Below, one piece after another: positions 41,230 through 51,333 of a DNA stretch of 64,000 nt. Source of the DNA: Methylotenera sp. (GTDB lineage: Bacteria; Pseudomonadota; Gammaproteobacteria; Burkholderiales; Methylophilaceae); NCBI RefSeq assembly GCF_030684185.1, contig NZ_JAUXOY010000014.1, positions 684,299-748,298 on the forward strand, written 5' to 3'. Position numbers and translations under genes: made by a program. Positions within the stretch are counted from its first letter, which is position 1. The number at the start of each line of letters is the position of its first letter. The notes beneath the pieces are model-generated. The model saw nothing but the letters and a program-made list of their open reading frames with translations, had not been told where the DNA came from and did not search any database.

Positions 41230-42567
41230 ATGTTTGACCTAAAAGAATTTCAGCAACGCAGAGAGCAATTGCTTGCCAGCGTGAGCGTGGGCATCGCCAT
41301 TATTCCTACCGCACTGGAAGCTATTCGAAACCGAGATAGCCATTACCCGTACCGTTTCGATAGTTATTTTTATTACTTAACCGGATTTAAAGAACCTGAA
41401 TCAGTATTGTTATTGGTTGCGGGTGACAATCCAAAAAGTATTCTTTTTTGTCGCGATAAAGATATTGAACGCGAAATTTGGGATGGTTTTCGTTTTGGAG
41501 CAGATGCTGCACGAGAAACTTTTGGTTTTGATGAGGCCTATTCAATCAATGAACTTGATGCCATAGTCTTGAAGCTGCTGGCGAATCAGCCAAAGTTATA
41601 TTGCAGCTTAGGCGAAAATACCAGCTGGGACGCACGGGTAATGGGCTGGATGAATACCTTGCGCGCGCAGGCCAGAAGTGGTGTAAGTGCGCCTGATAAT
41701 ATAAGCGACGTTCGTAAATTAATGGATGAAATGCGCTTGTTTAAATCCCCTTTTGAGATTGACTTGATGCGGCAGTCAGCCAATATCGCTGCGAGCGCAC
41801 ATAACCGCGCGATGCAGTATATTGGGTCTAACTTTACTAGGCCAAATATGATGGAATATGAAATTGAAGCAGAGTTTTTGCATGAATTTTATCGAAAAGG
41901 TGCACAAGCGCCTGCTTATACCAGCATTGTTGCAAGTGGCGCCAACGCTTGCACTCTGCACTACACCGCAAATAACGCGAAGCTTAACAATGGCGATTTG
42001 TTATTGATTGATGCGGGTTGTGAGTTGGAGGGTTACGCCTCTGACATTACACGCACTTTTCCAGTCAATGGAAAATTTACGCCTGTGCAAAAAGATGTTT
42101 ATGATTTGGTCTTGGCTGCCCAGGCTGCGGCAATTTCTCAAGTTAAGCCGCAAAGTCATTGGAATGCACCCCATGAAGCAGCGCTGGATGTTTTGGTGCA
42201 AGGTTTTATTGATATGAAATTATGTAAAGGCAGCAAAGACGCAGTGCTGGAAAGTGGCGACTATCGGCAGTTTTACATGCACCGCACTGGGCATTGGCTG
42301 GGTTTAGATGTGCATGATGCAGGAGAATATAAAGAGTCCAAATCTAAAGACAAGCTAGACAACTGGCGCATGCTAGAGCCCTATATGACACTTACCGTAG
42401 AGCCGGGTTGCTATATTCGCCCCGCAGAAAATGTACCGAAAGCGTTTTGGAATATTGGTATTCGTATTGAAGATGACGTGTTGGTGACGCAAAATGGTTG
42501 CGAGATTTTGACCAAAAACGCAGTTAAAACCGTGGCTGATATTGAAGCCATAATGGCAAACCGATGA
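41230..42567 (+). CDS. pepP: Xaa-Pro aminopeptidase P
   Basis: A two-domain creatinase/pita-bread metallopeptidase: N-terminal domain (about 1-170) and catalytic domain with the metal ligands in LLIDAGCELEGYASDITRTFP, HRTGHWLGLDVHD and VEPGCYI and IRIEDDV. It removes N-terminal residues linked to proline. 445 residues, as E. coli PepP (441). The pepP-ubiH order is conserved in proteobacteria; ubiH begins 13 bases later. Confidence 0.95.
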   Translation: MFDLKEFQQRREQLLASVSVGIAIIPTALEAIRNRDSHYPYRFDSYFYYLTGFKEPESVLLLVAGDNPKSILFCRDKDIEREIWDGFRFGADAARETFGFDEAYSINELDAIVLKLLANQPKLYCSLGENTSWDARVMGWMNTLRAQARSGVSAPDNISDVRKLMDEMRLFKSPFEIDLMRQSANIAASAHNRAMQYIGSNFTRPNMMEYEIEAEFLHEFYRKGAQAPAYTSIVASGANACTLHYTANNAKLNNGDLLLIDAGCELEGYASDITRTFPVNGKFTPVQKDVYDLVLAAQAAAISQVKPQSHWNAPHEAALDVLVQGFIDMKLCKGSKDAVLESGDYRQFYMHRTGHWLGLDVHDAGEYKESKSKDKLDNWRMLEPYMTLTVEPGCYIRPAENVPKAFWNIGIRIEDDVLVTQNGCEILTKNAVKTVADIEAIMANR

Positions 42568-42580
42568 GCTTAAAAGCTAA

Positions 42581-43741
42581 ATGAGTGAACCTGTTATTAT
42601 TGTGGGCGGTGGGCCAGTAGGCGCAACCCTGGCATTGTTATTGGCGAAGCAGGGTATTGCCACGACTGTGCTTGAAGCGCGGAAACAAGGCGCCGCATAT
42701 AGTGAAAGCCGTGCGCTGGCGCTGTCTTATGGCAGTAAACGAATACTTGAGAAACTGGGCGTTTGGGCTGGTTTGGTGCAATATGCTACGGCCATCAATA
42801 CTATTCATGTGTCGCAAAAAGGTAGCCTAGGCCGGTCTCTATTAAGGGCCAACGATTACAAACAAGAGGCGCTGGGTTATGTTCTGTCTTACGGCGCATT
42901 AAGTGCGGCGTTAGATGATGCGCTGGCAAAAGAATCTGTAGTCAATTTTATATTTGAAGCAAGTGCTGAAGCAATTGAACACACAAGCACTCACAGTAGC
43001 GTTACCTATTTACATAACAACAAGTCAGACATCCTCAATTGTCAATTAGTTGTGCTGGCAGATGGTGGCCGTAGCTTAGATGAAATCGCGGGTTTAACTA
43101 AACAAACTAAAGAATACGGGCATGATGCGCTTATTTCTAAGGTGAGTGCAGAATTGCCGCACAATAATATAGCTTATGAGCGATTTACGGCTAATGGGCC
43201 GATGGCGTTACTGCCCAACGGAGAGCGGGATTTCTCTTTAGTTTGGACAGGTAAAAAAGAATATATCGCAGCATTACTCACATTGGGCGATGCTGAATTT
43301 TTAGCACAATTTCATGCGGAATTTGGTGATAGGGTGGGGCGTTTTTTAAGTGTAGAAAATCGTATGGCGTTTCCGTTAAAACTATCACAATTAAAAACTA
43401 CAGATACGCCGCATTTGGCAGTCATTGGTAACGCAGCACAAACCATGCACCCAGTCGCAGGGCAGGGGTTTAATGTAGGCTTGCGTGATGCTGAGTCCCT
43501 TGCAAAATTTATAGCGAGTGCAACGTCAGACACTTTGGGCAGCAATCAAATGCTGGCTGATTACCGCGCAAGTCGTCAATCGGACACCAAGAACGGGTTG
43601 TTATTTACGGATTTTTTGGTGAATATTTTCTCTAATGATATTGCCGGTGTTAGCGGGTTAAGAAGTGTCGGCCTAGGTTTGTTTGATTTGATTAAACCGG
43701 TTAAACAGCATTTGGTTCGTAAAATGAGTTTTGGAAAATGA
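42581..43741 (+). CDS. ubiH: 2-octaprenyl-6-methoxyphenol hydroxylase, UbiH-type
   Basis: A class A FAD monooxygenase with the dinucleotide motif VGGGPVGATLALLLAKQG and the second FAD motif GNAAQTMHPVAGQGFNVGLRDAE, where N-A-A-Q is the UbiH variant of the usual GDAAH. It hydroxylates an aromatic carbon in ubiquinone synthesis. The pepP neighbour supports UbiH. 386 residues. Its stop overlaps the next hydroxylase by four bases. Confidence 0.9.
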   Translation: MSEPVIIVGGGPVGATLALLLAKQGIATTVLEARKQGAAYSESRALALSYGSKRILEKLGVWAGLVQYATAINTIHVSQKGSLGRSLLRANDYKQEALGYVLSYGALSAALDDALAKESVVNFIFEASAEAIEHTSTHSSVTYLHNNKSDILNCQLVVLADGGRSLDEIAGLTKQTKEYGHDALISKVSAELPHNNIAYERFTANGPMALLPNGERDFSLVWTGKKEYIAALLTLGDAEFLAQFHAEFGDRVGRFLSVENRMAFPLKLSQLKTTDTPHLAVIGNAAQTMHPVAGQGFNVGLRDAESLAKFIASATSDTLGSNQMLADYRASRQSDTKNGLLFTDFLVNIFSNDIAGVSGLRSVGLGLFDLIKPVKQHLVRKMSFGK

Positions 43742-44952
43742 GTAATTCAGAAAGTTCTGTGTGTGTAGATGTTGCAATCGTAGGTGCGGGCTTAGTCGGC
43801 CTTGCGGCGGCAGTAGCGTTGCATCAAGCAGGTTTTTCAGTGGTAATCATTGATAGTAAAGACCCAACAAAAGCCGATCTTTTAGATACAACTTTTGATG
43901 CAACCTGGGATGTGCGGATTTACGCACTTAGCCCCAAAAATGCTCAGTGGCTTAATAATTTAGGTGTATGGCCATTACTGAACCAGGCGCGTATTGGTCA
44001 AATGCAGTCTATGGAAATATTTGGTGATGATACAGAGCTGCCCCTGAACTTATTGGCCAGTGATGTAAATGCAGATAATTTGGGCTTTGTGGTCGAGTCT
44101 AAAGCCCTGATGCATGCATTGCTAAAACAGGTTAAGGCCTTGGGGATAACTACTTTATTTGATAGCCCATGTGAGGCAGTGATTAATTCGGCAAATAATG
44201 CATTATTACGTTTACCCAACCACCTGATGATTGAAAGTAAACTGTTATTGGCCGCAGATGGCAGTCACTCCTGGGTGCGCCAACAACTAAATATGCCGAT
44301 AAAGCAGAGCTCGTATGAACAGGCGGCATTAGTTGCTAATTTTAAAGTTGAAAAGTCGCATGGTAACATTGCCAGACAATGGTTTTCGCAAGATGCAGAC
44401 GGTAGTAATAGTATTTTGGCGTGGTTGCCACTGCCAGACAATACAATTTCTATTGTCTGGTCGGTGTCAACCAAGTTTGCAGATTCATTGTTAAGGTTAA
44501 ACAGAGATGAATTCACTCAGCAAGTTAAGGCGGCAGGATGTGAAATGTTGGGTGAACTGAAGTTAATTAGTTCTCCTGTAGCATTTCCATTAACGCTGCA
44601 AAAAACGAATACGCTAGTCCAAAATTGTGTGGTGCTAGTAGGCGATGCGGCACATCAGGTTCACCCGATGGCGGGCCAAGGCGTGAATTTAGGTTTTAGA
44701 GATGTGATTGATTTAGTTGAAATTTTGAAAAATAAAAGTCAATACCAAGCTTTGAATGACAGTACTTTGCTGAAACAATATTCACGTATCAGAAAAGCGG
44801 ATATTTTAAAGATGATATTACTGACAGATGGACTTTACCAGTTGTTTAAAAGTCAGAATACAGCGGTGAGAATTGTAAGGAATTGGGGGCTGTCCGCGAC
44901 TAAGCATCATGTCATAAGTAAATTGTTGGTTGAAAATGCGATTGCGTTGTAG
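43738..44952 (+). CDS. Second ubiquinone-ring FAD hydroxylase (UbiI/UbiF/UbiM-like)
   Basis: A paralogue of the preceding gene with FAD motifs VGAGLVGLAAAVALHQAG and GDAAHQVHPMAGQGVNLGFRD. 404 residues. It should hydroxylate another position of the ubiquinone ring, but whether it corresponds to UbiI, UbiF or a broad enzyme such as UbiM cannot be settled from sequence reading. Overlap with ubiH (ATGA) means they are co-translated. dsbC follows 57 bases later. Confidence 0.82.
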   Translation: MSNSESSVCVDVAIVGAGLVGLAAAVALHQAGFSVVIIDSKDPTKADLLDTTFDATWDVRIYALSPKNAQWLNNLGVWPLLNQARIGQMQSMEIFGDDTELPLNLLASDVNADNLGFVVESKALMHALLKQVKALGITTLFDSPCEAVINSANNALLRLPNHLMIESKLLLAADGSHSWVRQQLNMPIKQSSYEQAALVANFKVEKSHGNIARQWFSQDADGSNSILAWLPLPDNTISIVWSVSTKFADSLLRLNRDEFTQQVKAAGCEMLGELKLISSPVAFPLTLQKTNTLVQNCVVLVGDAAHQVHPMAGQGVNLGFRDVIDLVEILKNKSQYQALNDSTLLKQYSRIRKADILKMILLTDGLYQLFKSQNTAVRIVRNWGLSATKHHVISKLLVENAIAL

Positions 44953-45009
44953 GCAATTGAAATTAAATCTAGATGTTGTAAATAAAATGAATCCAAACAA
45001 GGAAATTGC

Positions 45010-45741
45010 ATGTTAAAAAAAATAGTGAGCTTTACTGTATTAGGCGCTGTATTAAGTGCAGTTGCAACGTTTGCCATCGCTGATGAAGCAAGTGTCAAAA
45101 AAGCCGTAGAAGCGGCTTACCCGAAGTTTAAGGTGGAAAGCGTCACCAAAACGCCATACGCAGGCTTGTATGAAGTATTTATGGGTGGGCAAATCGTCTA
45201 CACCGATGAAAAGCTAACTTTCTTAATAGCAGAAGGCCGTCTGGTTGATCCAAAAACTAAAAAAGACATTACCGGTGAAAGGTTGGAAGAATTGACTAAA
45301 ATTGATTTTTCAAGCCTGCCGCTAGATCAGGCGATTAAAGTGGTTAAAGGTAATGGTAGCCGTAAGTTGGTAGTTTTCTCTGACGTAGATTGCCCTTATT
45401 GCAAGCGCTTAGAACAGAACGAACTTAGTAATATTACCGATGTAACTGTTTACACGTTTTTATATCCTATTGAGCAGTTGCATCCTGATGCCGCTAATAA
45501 ATCTAAATCCATTTGGTGTGCAAGCAACCGCGTAAAAGCTTGGGAGGATTGGATTTTTAATAATCAATTACCCAAAACCACTGGAAATTGCGACGTGCCA
45601 TTAGAAAAAGTAGGTCAGTTAGCAAGAAAAATTGGTGTAACTAGTACGCCTACATTGATTTTTTCTGATGGCAAACGTATGTTGGGAGCGCAACCTTACA
45701 AAGAGATAGAACGAGCTTTGGCTGCGGCTGCCAAAAAGTAG
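45010..45741 (+). CDS. dsbC: Thiol:disulfide interchange protein DsbC
   Basis: A signal peptide (about 1-24), a dimerisation domain (about 25-95) and a thioredoxin fold with active site CPYC (Cys128, Cys131) and the cis-proline loop TSTPTLIFSDG. DsbC isomerises wrong disulfides in the periplasm, kept reduced by DsbD. A further pair of cysteines (WCAS, NCDV) is structural in DsbC. 243 residues (E. coli 236). A strong terminator follows. Confidence 0.95.
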   Translation: MLKKIVSFTVLGAVLSAVATFAIADEASVKKAVEAAYPKFKVESVTKTPYAGLYEVFMGGQIVYTDEKLTFLIAEGRLVDPKTKKDITGERLEELTKIDFSSLPLDQAIKVVKGNGSRKLVVFSDVDCPYCKRLEQNELSNITDVTVYTFLYPIEQLHPDAANKSKSIWCASNRVKAWEDWIFNNQLPKTTGNCDVPLEKVGQLARKIGVTSTPTLIFSDGKRMLGAQPYKEIERALAAAAKK

Positions 45742-45773
45742 GTTCATCTCAGCTTATTTGAGAATGGGCAATT

Positions 45774-45812
45774 AAAACTAAAAAGCGATCAAATTGGTCG
45801 CTTTTTAGTTTT
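45774..45812. terminator. Strong bidirectional terminator between dsbC and pilC
   Basis: A perfect 15-bp stem (AAAACTAAAAAGCGA / TCGCTTTTTAGTTTT) plus further pairing in the loop, with A/T runs on both sides. It can end both the dsbC (plus) and pilB-pilC (minus) transcripts. Confidence 0.93.
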
Positions 45813-45864
45813 ATACTAGATGTGTTTAAAGTGGGCTGATTAAGTAAATTTACTTACATTATAG

Positions 45865-47082
45865 CTAAACAACAGATCCCATTTTAAAGATAGGTAGGTA
45901 CATTGCAATTACTAGGCCGCCAATTAAGGTGCCTAATACTACCATGATGACTGGCTCCATTAAACTAGCTAACGCATCAACCGCATCATCAACTTCAGCC
46001 TCAAAAAAATCTGCGACTTTACTTAGCATCGAATCTAATGCACCAGACTCTTCACCAATGGCGGTCATTTGTAAAACCATGTTAGGAAATACATTGGTAT
46101 TTTGCATGGCAACAGTCAGGCTGGTACCCGTACTAATTTCACTCTGTACTTTTTTTGTTGCATCATAATACACGCGGTTTCCAGCAGCACCTGCAACGGA
46201 ATCTAAAGCCTCTACCAGCGGTACGCCAGCAGAGAACATGGTGGCTAAAGTACGCGCCCATCGGGCAATAGTTGCTTTTCGAATAAGCGGGCCAAAAACA
46301 GGGACTTTTAGGATTAATCTATCCATGGTGGCTTGCATACTCAAAGAACGCTTCCATGTGTAAAAGAAAAACCATATGCCAAATCCAATAGAGCCAAATA
46401 TGGCCCACCACCATTCTACGAACACTTCAGAGATGGCCATAACAATGAGCGTAGGCGCAGGTAGTTCTGCGCCAAAACCATCAAATAACTCTTTAAAAGC
46501 AGGAATTACAAAAATCATGATGACGGCAACAATGACAAAAGCAACGACAATAATTGAGATTGGGTAAAATAACGCAGATTTAATCTTAGATTTAATAGCT
46601 TGAATTTTTTCTTTATAGGTGGCTAGGCGGTCGAGCAAAGTATCTAAAATACCCGCTTGTTCGCCAGCGCCTATCAAGTTGCAAAAGAGTGCGTCAAAGT
46701 AAAGTGGATATTTGCGAAATGCCGCACTCATGCTACTGCCTGTTTCCACATCGGATTTAATATCCAGTAATAGTTTTGCTACCGCTGGATTGCTGTGACC
46801 TTTACCCACGATGTCAAATGATTGCAGTAGAGGTACACCTGCTTTCATCATGGTGGCTAACTGGCGTGTAAATAAGGTAATGTCTTTGTCTGAAACACTA
46901 CCCTTACTAGCAAAGCTGCTCTGTTTTTTTACTTTAGTAACAGTAATGCCCTGACGTCTTAAGGTAGCGTTGACAAACGATTCGCCAGAAGCACGTATTT
47001 CTCCTTTGACGGATTTGCCTTTTTTATCTTTACCTTCCCAAGAATATGTAACCTCTTTTGTGGCCTTAACATTTGCTGCCAT
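45865..47082 (-). CDS. pilC: Type IV pilus inner-membrane platform protein PilC
   Basis: PilC is the polytopic platform of the type IVa pilus motor, contacting PilB. It shows two GspF domains (about 70-193 and 275-397; LFTRQLATMMKAGVPLLQSFDIV and ARTLATMFSAGVPLVEALDSVAGA) and the membrane segments expected, ending VLGTLIGGLVIAMYLPIFKMGSVV. 405 residues. It lies 14 bases after pilB. pilD does not follow here. Confidence 0.95.
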   Translation of the reverse strand: MAANVKATKEVTYSWEGKDKKGKSVKGEIRASGESFVNATLRRQGITVTKVKKQSSFASKGSVSDKDITLFTRQLATMMKAGVPLLQSFDIVGKGHSNPAVAKLLLDIKSDVETGSSMSAAFRKYPLYFDALFCNLIGAGEQAGILDTLLDRLATYKEKIQAIKSKIKSALFYPISIIVVAFVIVAVIMIFVIPAFKELFDGFGAELPAPTLIVMAISEVFVEWWWAIFGSIGFGIWFFFYTWKRSLSMQATMDRLILKVPVFGPLIRKATIARWARTLATMFSAGVPLVEALDSVAGAAGNRVYYDATKKVQSEISTGTSLTVAMQNTNVFPNMVLQMTAIGEESGALDSMLSKVADFFEAEVDDAVDALASLMEPVIMVVLGTLIGGLVIAMYLPIFKMGSVV

Positions 47083-47096
47083 GATGATTCCCTATA

Positions 47097-48812
47097 TTAT
47101 TCATTGGTACAAGCTTCAACTTCTTCAATAGAAGTTAAGCCTTGCATTACTTTTAATAAGCCAGATTGACGTAAGTCTTTAACACCTTCTATTTTTGCCT
47201 GGTCGGCAATATCATGAGCATTGCCACTTTTCATGATAATGCGGCTAATTTCGTCTGTAATCGGCATGACTTGATAAATGCCCACTCGACCTTTATAGCC
47301 ATTGTTGCACATTTCACATCCACCTTCTTTAGGGCCGTAAAGTTGCCAACTGCCATCTAAATCTTCTTCAGTGAAACCTACGCCAAGTAGCGCCTCTTTT
47401 GGAACATCCAAAGGCACCTTACAGTTTTTGCATAAACGTCTTGCTAAACGCTGGGCGGTAATGAGTGAAACAGCAGAGGCAATATTGAAGGGTGCCACGC
47501 CCATGTTGAGTAAGCGTGTCAGCGTGGAAGGGGCATCATTGGTGTGTAAGGTAGATAACACCATGTGACCAGTAGACGCTGCCTTGATTGCCATATCAGC
47601 AGTTTCTAAGTCGCGAATCTCACCAATCATAATGACGTCTGGATCCTGCCGTAAAAATGACTTTAAAGCCGCAGCAAATGTCAGCCCCTGCTTATCATTT
47701 ACGTTTACTTGATTAATCCCTGCTAGGGGAATCTCGCATGGGTCTTCTGCAGTGGAAATGTTGACATCAGGTTTATTTAATATGTTAAGACAGGTATAAA
47801 GAGACACCGTTTTTCCGGACCCGGTTGGTCCCGTAACAAGTACCAATCCATAAGGACGGCTTACCGCACTGAGTAAAAGTTCTTTCTGAACGGGTTCGTA
47901 ACCTAAAGCCTCAATTCCAAGAGTTGCGCTCGAAGGGTCTAAAATTCGCATTACAATTTTTTCGCCATTAATGAGCGGTAAAGTACTTACGCGAAAATCA
48001 ATGGTCCGTGTTTTAGATAACACCAGCTTCATACGGCCATCTTGCGGAATACGCTTCTCAGAGATGTCCATGCTGGAGATTACTTTAATACGTGAGGCTA
48101 ATTTTTCTTTGATTGCCAGGGGCGGCTGAGTGATCTCACGCAATATGCCATCTACACGATAACGAACACGGTAGAATTTTTCATAAGGCTCAAAATGTAA
48201 GTCTGATGCGCCCATATTAATGGCATCTAATAGCATTTTATTTAGAAATTTCACGACAGGAGCGTCATCCACTTCCTGTGTTTGCACTTCTTCCTGTGGC
48301 TGGCCTTCTTCGCCACCTAAGTCATAGTCATCATCTAAATTCAATGACCTCATGTTTGTGTCACTAGCCTCTACAATTTTATCTATCCAGCGGCTAAGTT
48401 TGTCGTCTTCCACGACCACTGGTGACAAAGCCATACCCATTTGAAACTGAACGCTATCAAGTGCATGTAAATTAGTAGGGTCGGAAATCGCAACATAAAG
48501 GATGTTGTTGCGCACTTGCAATGCCAACACTCGGTTGGATTGCATCAATTTTTCGTCAATTTTTTTGCTTGGTAAATAATCGGGGTTAAAAGCATCCAGA
48601 TTAAAGTAGGGGAATCCGAATGCTTTTGCCGAGGTTTCTGCAATCACTTGCGCATTCAGCTTTTTGCTTAGAATAAGTTGTGTAATAAACGGGCTTTTAA
48701 CCGTGTTTGCTTGTGCTTGTATTGCGTTAGCCTCATCTTCGGAAAGTAATTTCTCCTGGATTAAGGTGCGCGCGAGACCGCTCAGTTTGATTGATGGAGT
48801 TGCGTTGGCCAT
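47097..48812 (-). CDS. pilB: Type IV-A pilus assembly ATPase PilB
   Basis: PilB powers pilus extension. N-terminal MshEN domain (about 1-150), then the secretion ATPase with Walker A GPTGSGKT, Asp box GEIRDLETADMAIKAASTGH, and the tetracysteine zinc motif CKNCKVP ... CEMCNNG. 571 residues matches the family. The pilB-pilC pair supports the pilus rather than a type II secretion ATPase. The window's gap 48813-49156 upstream is mostly the cold-shock gene's promoter and leader. Confidence 0.95.
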   Translation of the reverse strand: MANATPSIKLSGLARTLIQEKLLSEDEANAIQAQANTVKSPFITQLILSKKLNAQVIAETSAKAFGFPYFNLDAFNPDYLPSKKIDEKLMQSNRVLALQVRNNILYVAISDPTNLHALDSVQFQMGMALSPVVVEDDKLSRWIDKIVEASDTNMRSLNLDDDYDLGGEEGQPQEEVQTQEVDDAPVVKFLNKMLLDAINMGASDLHFEPYEKFYRVRYRVDGILREITQPPLAIKEKLASRIKVISSMDISEKRIPQDGRMKLVLSKTRTIDFRVSTLPLINGEKIVMRILDPSSATLGIEALGYEPVQKELLLSAVSRPYGLVLVTGPTGSGKTVSLYTCLNILNKPDVNISTAEDPCEIPLAGINQVNVNDKQGLTFAAALKSFLRQDPDVIMIGEIRDLETADMAIKAASTGHMVLSTLHTNDAPSTLTRLLNMGVAPFNIASAVSLITAQRLARRLCKNCKVPLDVPKEALLGVGFTEEDLDGSWQLYGPKEGGCEMCNNGYKGRVGIYQVMPITDEISRIIMKSGNAHDIADQAKIEGVKDLRQSGLLKVMQGLTSIEEVEACTNE

Positions 48813-48995
48813 AAATATTAAATTTAACTAGCGTGAGAGCTTTCCCAATTATTTTTATCAAGCCAATAATGCCCTTAAGACTTTTTTTTGTAAAGACTTT
48901 ACGTATATTTGGGTATAAAAATGCTACAGAATTTACATTTTATGCATTTGCGGTCGCACTAATTTGCCTTGTGATTTAACCCAGCCTAAAATATC

Positions 48996-49024
48996 TTGAC
49001 ATTTCACGTCTTCCAAATTATAAA
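48996..49024 (+). promoter_or_regulatory. Sigma-70 promoter of the cold-shock gene
   Basis: A perfect -35 TTGACA (48996-49001), 17-base spacer, and TATAAA (49019-49024). The predicted start near 49031 leaves a leader of about 125 bases before the gene. Confidence 0.8.
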
Positions 49025-49030
49025 TATGGC

Positions 49031-49156
49031 CAGGTGTTTGAGTTCGAGTTTTGTGTAGCCTGCTTTAATTTTGAATCACAGTTCTTTAAGGCGACTCAAT
49101 GTTCTTGAGATAAACTTTTTGGGGCGCCCCCCATTGTATTATGTAAGGATGTAGAA
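49031..49156 (+). promoter_or_regulatory. Long 5' leader of the cold-shock gene
   Basis: The predicted leader is about 125 nt and contains a GGGGCGCCCC self-complementary block (49121-49130) about 27 bases before the ATG, then AAGGATG as ribosome site. In E. coli cspA, a similarly long leader acts as an RNA thermosensor; that this leader does so is inference. Confidence 0.45.
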
Positions 49157-49360
49157 ATGGCAACAGGTACCGTAAAATGGTTTAACGATTCAAAAGGTTT
49201 CGGCTTTATTACACCGGATGATGGTGGTGACGATTTATTCGCGCACTTCTCTGCGATTGTAGAAGCTGGCTATAAAAGTCTTAAAGAAGGTCAACGCGTA
49301 AGTTTTGAAGTGACCGATGGTCCAAAAGGCAAACAAGCTTCAAATATTCAAAAGGCTTAA
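49157..49360 (+). CDS. cspA: Cold-shock protein, CspA family
   Basis: A 67-residue single OB-fold protein with the nucleic-acid motifs RNP1 KGFGFI and RNP2 DLFAHF. Such proteins melt mRNA structure; some are cold-induced, others constitutive or stress-linked. The gene has its own promoter, long leader and terminator, so it is a monocistron. CspA-type is certain, the paralogue is not. Confidence 0.94.
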   Translation: MATGTVKWFNDSKGFGFITPDDGGDDLFAHFSAIVEAGYKSLKEGQRVSFEVTDGPKGKQASNIQKA

Positions 49361-49416
49361 CTCTTTTATTGACTAAGTACTTAATTGTACAAGCCTTTTA
49401 GTATTACAGTCTCTGG

Positions 49417-49446
49417 CGGCTCGTAACAATTACGAGCCGTTTTTTT
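49417..49446 (+). terminator. Rho-independent terminator of the cold-shock gene
   Basis: CGGCTCGTAA (49417-49426) pairs perfectly with TTACGAGCCG (49430-49439) across a CAA loop, followed by seven T's. Confidence 0.93.
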
Positions 49447-49464
49447 ATGGTTAAAATCTCAGAA

Positions 49465-50721
49465 CTACATATTGGCGATAATCTCTTCACCAAACTGAGC
49501 GGTGCCTACTTGTGTAGCGCCTTCCATTTCACTTGAAAAGTCGCCAGTCACACGTTTGGCAAGAATCGCTTTTGCAACTCCTTGAATGACTAAGTCAGCC
49601 GCTTCAACCCAGCCTAAATGACGTAGCATCATTTCAGCTGAAAGAATGATGGAGCTTGGATTGGCTAGGTCTTTGCCTGCAATTTTAGGCGCTGTACCAT
49701 GAGTAGCCTCAAACATGGCTACCGTGTCGCTTAAATTAGCGCCTGGCGCAATACCAATGCCGCCTACTTGCGCGGCGAGCGCATCGCTCATGTAATCGCC
49801 GTTTAGGTTTAGTGTAGCAACTACGTCATAATCTTGCGGATGTAATAAAATCTCTTGTAAAAAAGCATCCGCAATACAGTCTTTAATAATCATGCCGTTT
49901 GGCAATTTGCACCATGGGCCCCCGTCTATTTCAACTGCACCAAATTCTTGCTTGGCTACTTCATAACCCCAATCTCTAAAGCCGCCTTCAGTAAATTTCA
50001 TAATATTGCCTTTATGGGCAATAGTGACCGATTTGCGATTATTATCAATCGCATATTGAATGGCTTTGCGTACTAGGCGTTGGCTACCTTCTTTTGACAC
50101 GGGCTTGATGCCGATTGCTGAAGATTCCGGGAAGCGAATTTTTTTACGCATGCCCATATCACTTAAAAACTGGATGACTTTTTCAACTTCATCTGTGCCT
50201 GCTGCCCATTCAATTCCCGCATAAATATCTTCAGTGTTTTCGCGGAAGATGACCATATCGGTTTTTTCTGGATGTTTAACAGGGCTAGGCACGCCGGTAA
50301 AGTATTGCACTGGGCGTAAACATACATATAAATCTAGTTCTTGGCGTAATGATACATTCAGTGAGCGAATGCCGCCGCCGACTGGTGTGGTGAGCGGACC
50401 TTTAATGGACACGACGTAGTCACGGACTGCATGCATCGTTTCGGCTGGCAACCAATCGTTGGCACCGTATACTTTGGTGGCTTTCTCGCCTGCGTAAACT
50501 TCCATCCATGAAATTTTTCGTGCCCCACCGTAGGCCTTATTTACCGCTGCATCCACTACTTTAATCATTGGTGGCGTAATATCTGCACCTATGCCATCAC
50601 CCTCAATAAATGGGATAATGGGGTGGTTAGGTACATTAAGCGTGTTGTCCGCGTTTACGGTAATTTTTTTGCCAGTAGCTGGAATTACAATCTTCCCTGA
50701 AATATTATTTTTTTCCGTCAT
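49465..50721 (-). CDS. icd: NADP-dependent isocitrate dehydrogenase
   Basis: Icd oxidatively decarboxylates isocitrate to 2-oxoglutarate. The protein begins with the [17 protein letters not shown] region, has the phosphorylatable serine loop [22 protein letters not shown], metal-binding DNRK and [22 protein letters not shown] near the NADP site. 418 residues, like the E. coli dimer form. It is divergent from rluE; its terminator region overlaps the cold-shock gene's. Confidence 0.96.
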   Translation of the reverse strand: MTEKNNISGKIVIPATGKKITVNADNTLNVPNHPIIPFIEGDGIGADITPPMIKVVDAAVNKAYGGARKISWMEVYAGEKATKVYGANDWLPAETMHAVRDYVVSIKGPLTTPVGGGIRSLNVSLRQELDLYVCLRPVQYFTGVPSPVKHPEKTDMVIFRENTEDIYAGIEWAAGTDEVEKVIQFLSDMGMRKKIRFPESSAIGIKPVSKEGSQRLVRKAIQYAIDNNRKSVTIAHKGNIMKFTEGGFRDWGYEVAKQEFGAVEIDGGPWCKLPNGMIIKDCIADAFLQEILLHPQDYDVVATLNLNGDYMSDALAAQVGGIGIAPGANLSDTVAMFEATHGTAPKIAGKDLANPSSIILSAEMMLRHLGWVEAADLVIQGVAKAILAKRVTGDFSSEMEGATQVGTAQFGEEIIANM

Positions 50722-50778
50722 GTTTATGCCCCTAAAGTATTTCCCAATGTTACGTTTCTAATAATGTAAGCTTATCTA

Positions 50779-51333
50779 ATGATTATTTTATTCAATAAAC
50801 CCTTTAACGTGGTATGCCAGTTCAGTGCACATGAGCTTCCTAATGGAAAAATCGGGCACGCTACGTTAAAAGACTTTATCCAAACGCCAGATGTATACGC
50901 CGCAGGACGGCTTGATACTGATAGTGAAGGATTGCTTATTTTAACTGATGATGGCATGTTGCAACACCGTTTAAGTGATCCTAAACACAAAGAAATTAAA
51001 ACTTATTGGGTGCAGGTGGAGGGCTTGCCTACTTATGAGGATTTAGAGCCATTAAGGCAGGGAGTAGATTTAACTGATTTTGTAGCAAAACCCGCCCAGG
51101 TGCGCTTGATAGCAGAGCCAGACGAATTATGGACAAGAAACCCGCCTATACGTGAGCGTAGAGCGATACCTACTAGTTGGCTGGAAATTAAAATCAGTGA
51201 GGGTAAGAATCGTCAGGTAAGACGCATGACCGCTAAAATAGGTTTTCCTACGTTAAGGTTAATTCGCTATGCCATTGGGCAGTATACGATTGATGGCATT
51301 GAAATTGGCCAGCACAAGGTGGTTAAGCTATGA
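50779..51333 (+). CDS. rluE: 23S rRNA pseudouridine synthase RluE/RsuA-type
   Basis: A short pseudouridine synthase without the S4 domain: [12 protein letters not shown], the catalytic aspartate in [19 protein letters not shown], and the C-terminal [23 protein letters not shown]. Length and motifs fit RluE, which modifies U2457 of 23S rRNA in E. coli. 184 residues. The stop overlaps the next gene by four bases. Confidence 0.88.
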   Translation: MIILFNKPFNVVCQFSAHELPNGKIGHATLKDFIQTPDVYAAGRLDTDSEGLLILTDDGMLQHRLSDPKHKEIKTYWVQVEGLPTYEDLEPLRQGVDLTDFVAKPAQVRLIAEPDELWTRNPPIRERRAIPTSWLEIKISEGKNRQVRRMTAKIGFPTLRLIRYAIGQYTIDGIEIGQHKVVKL

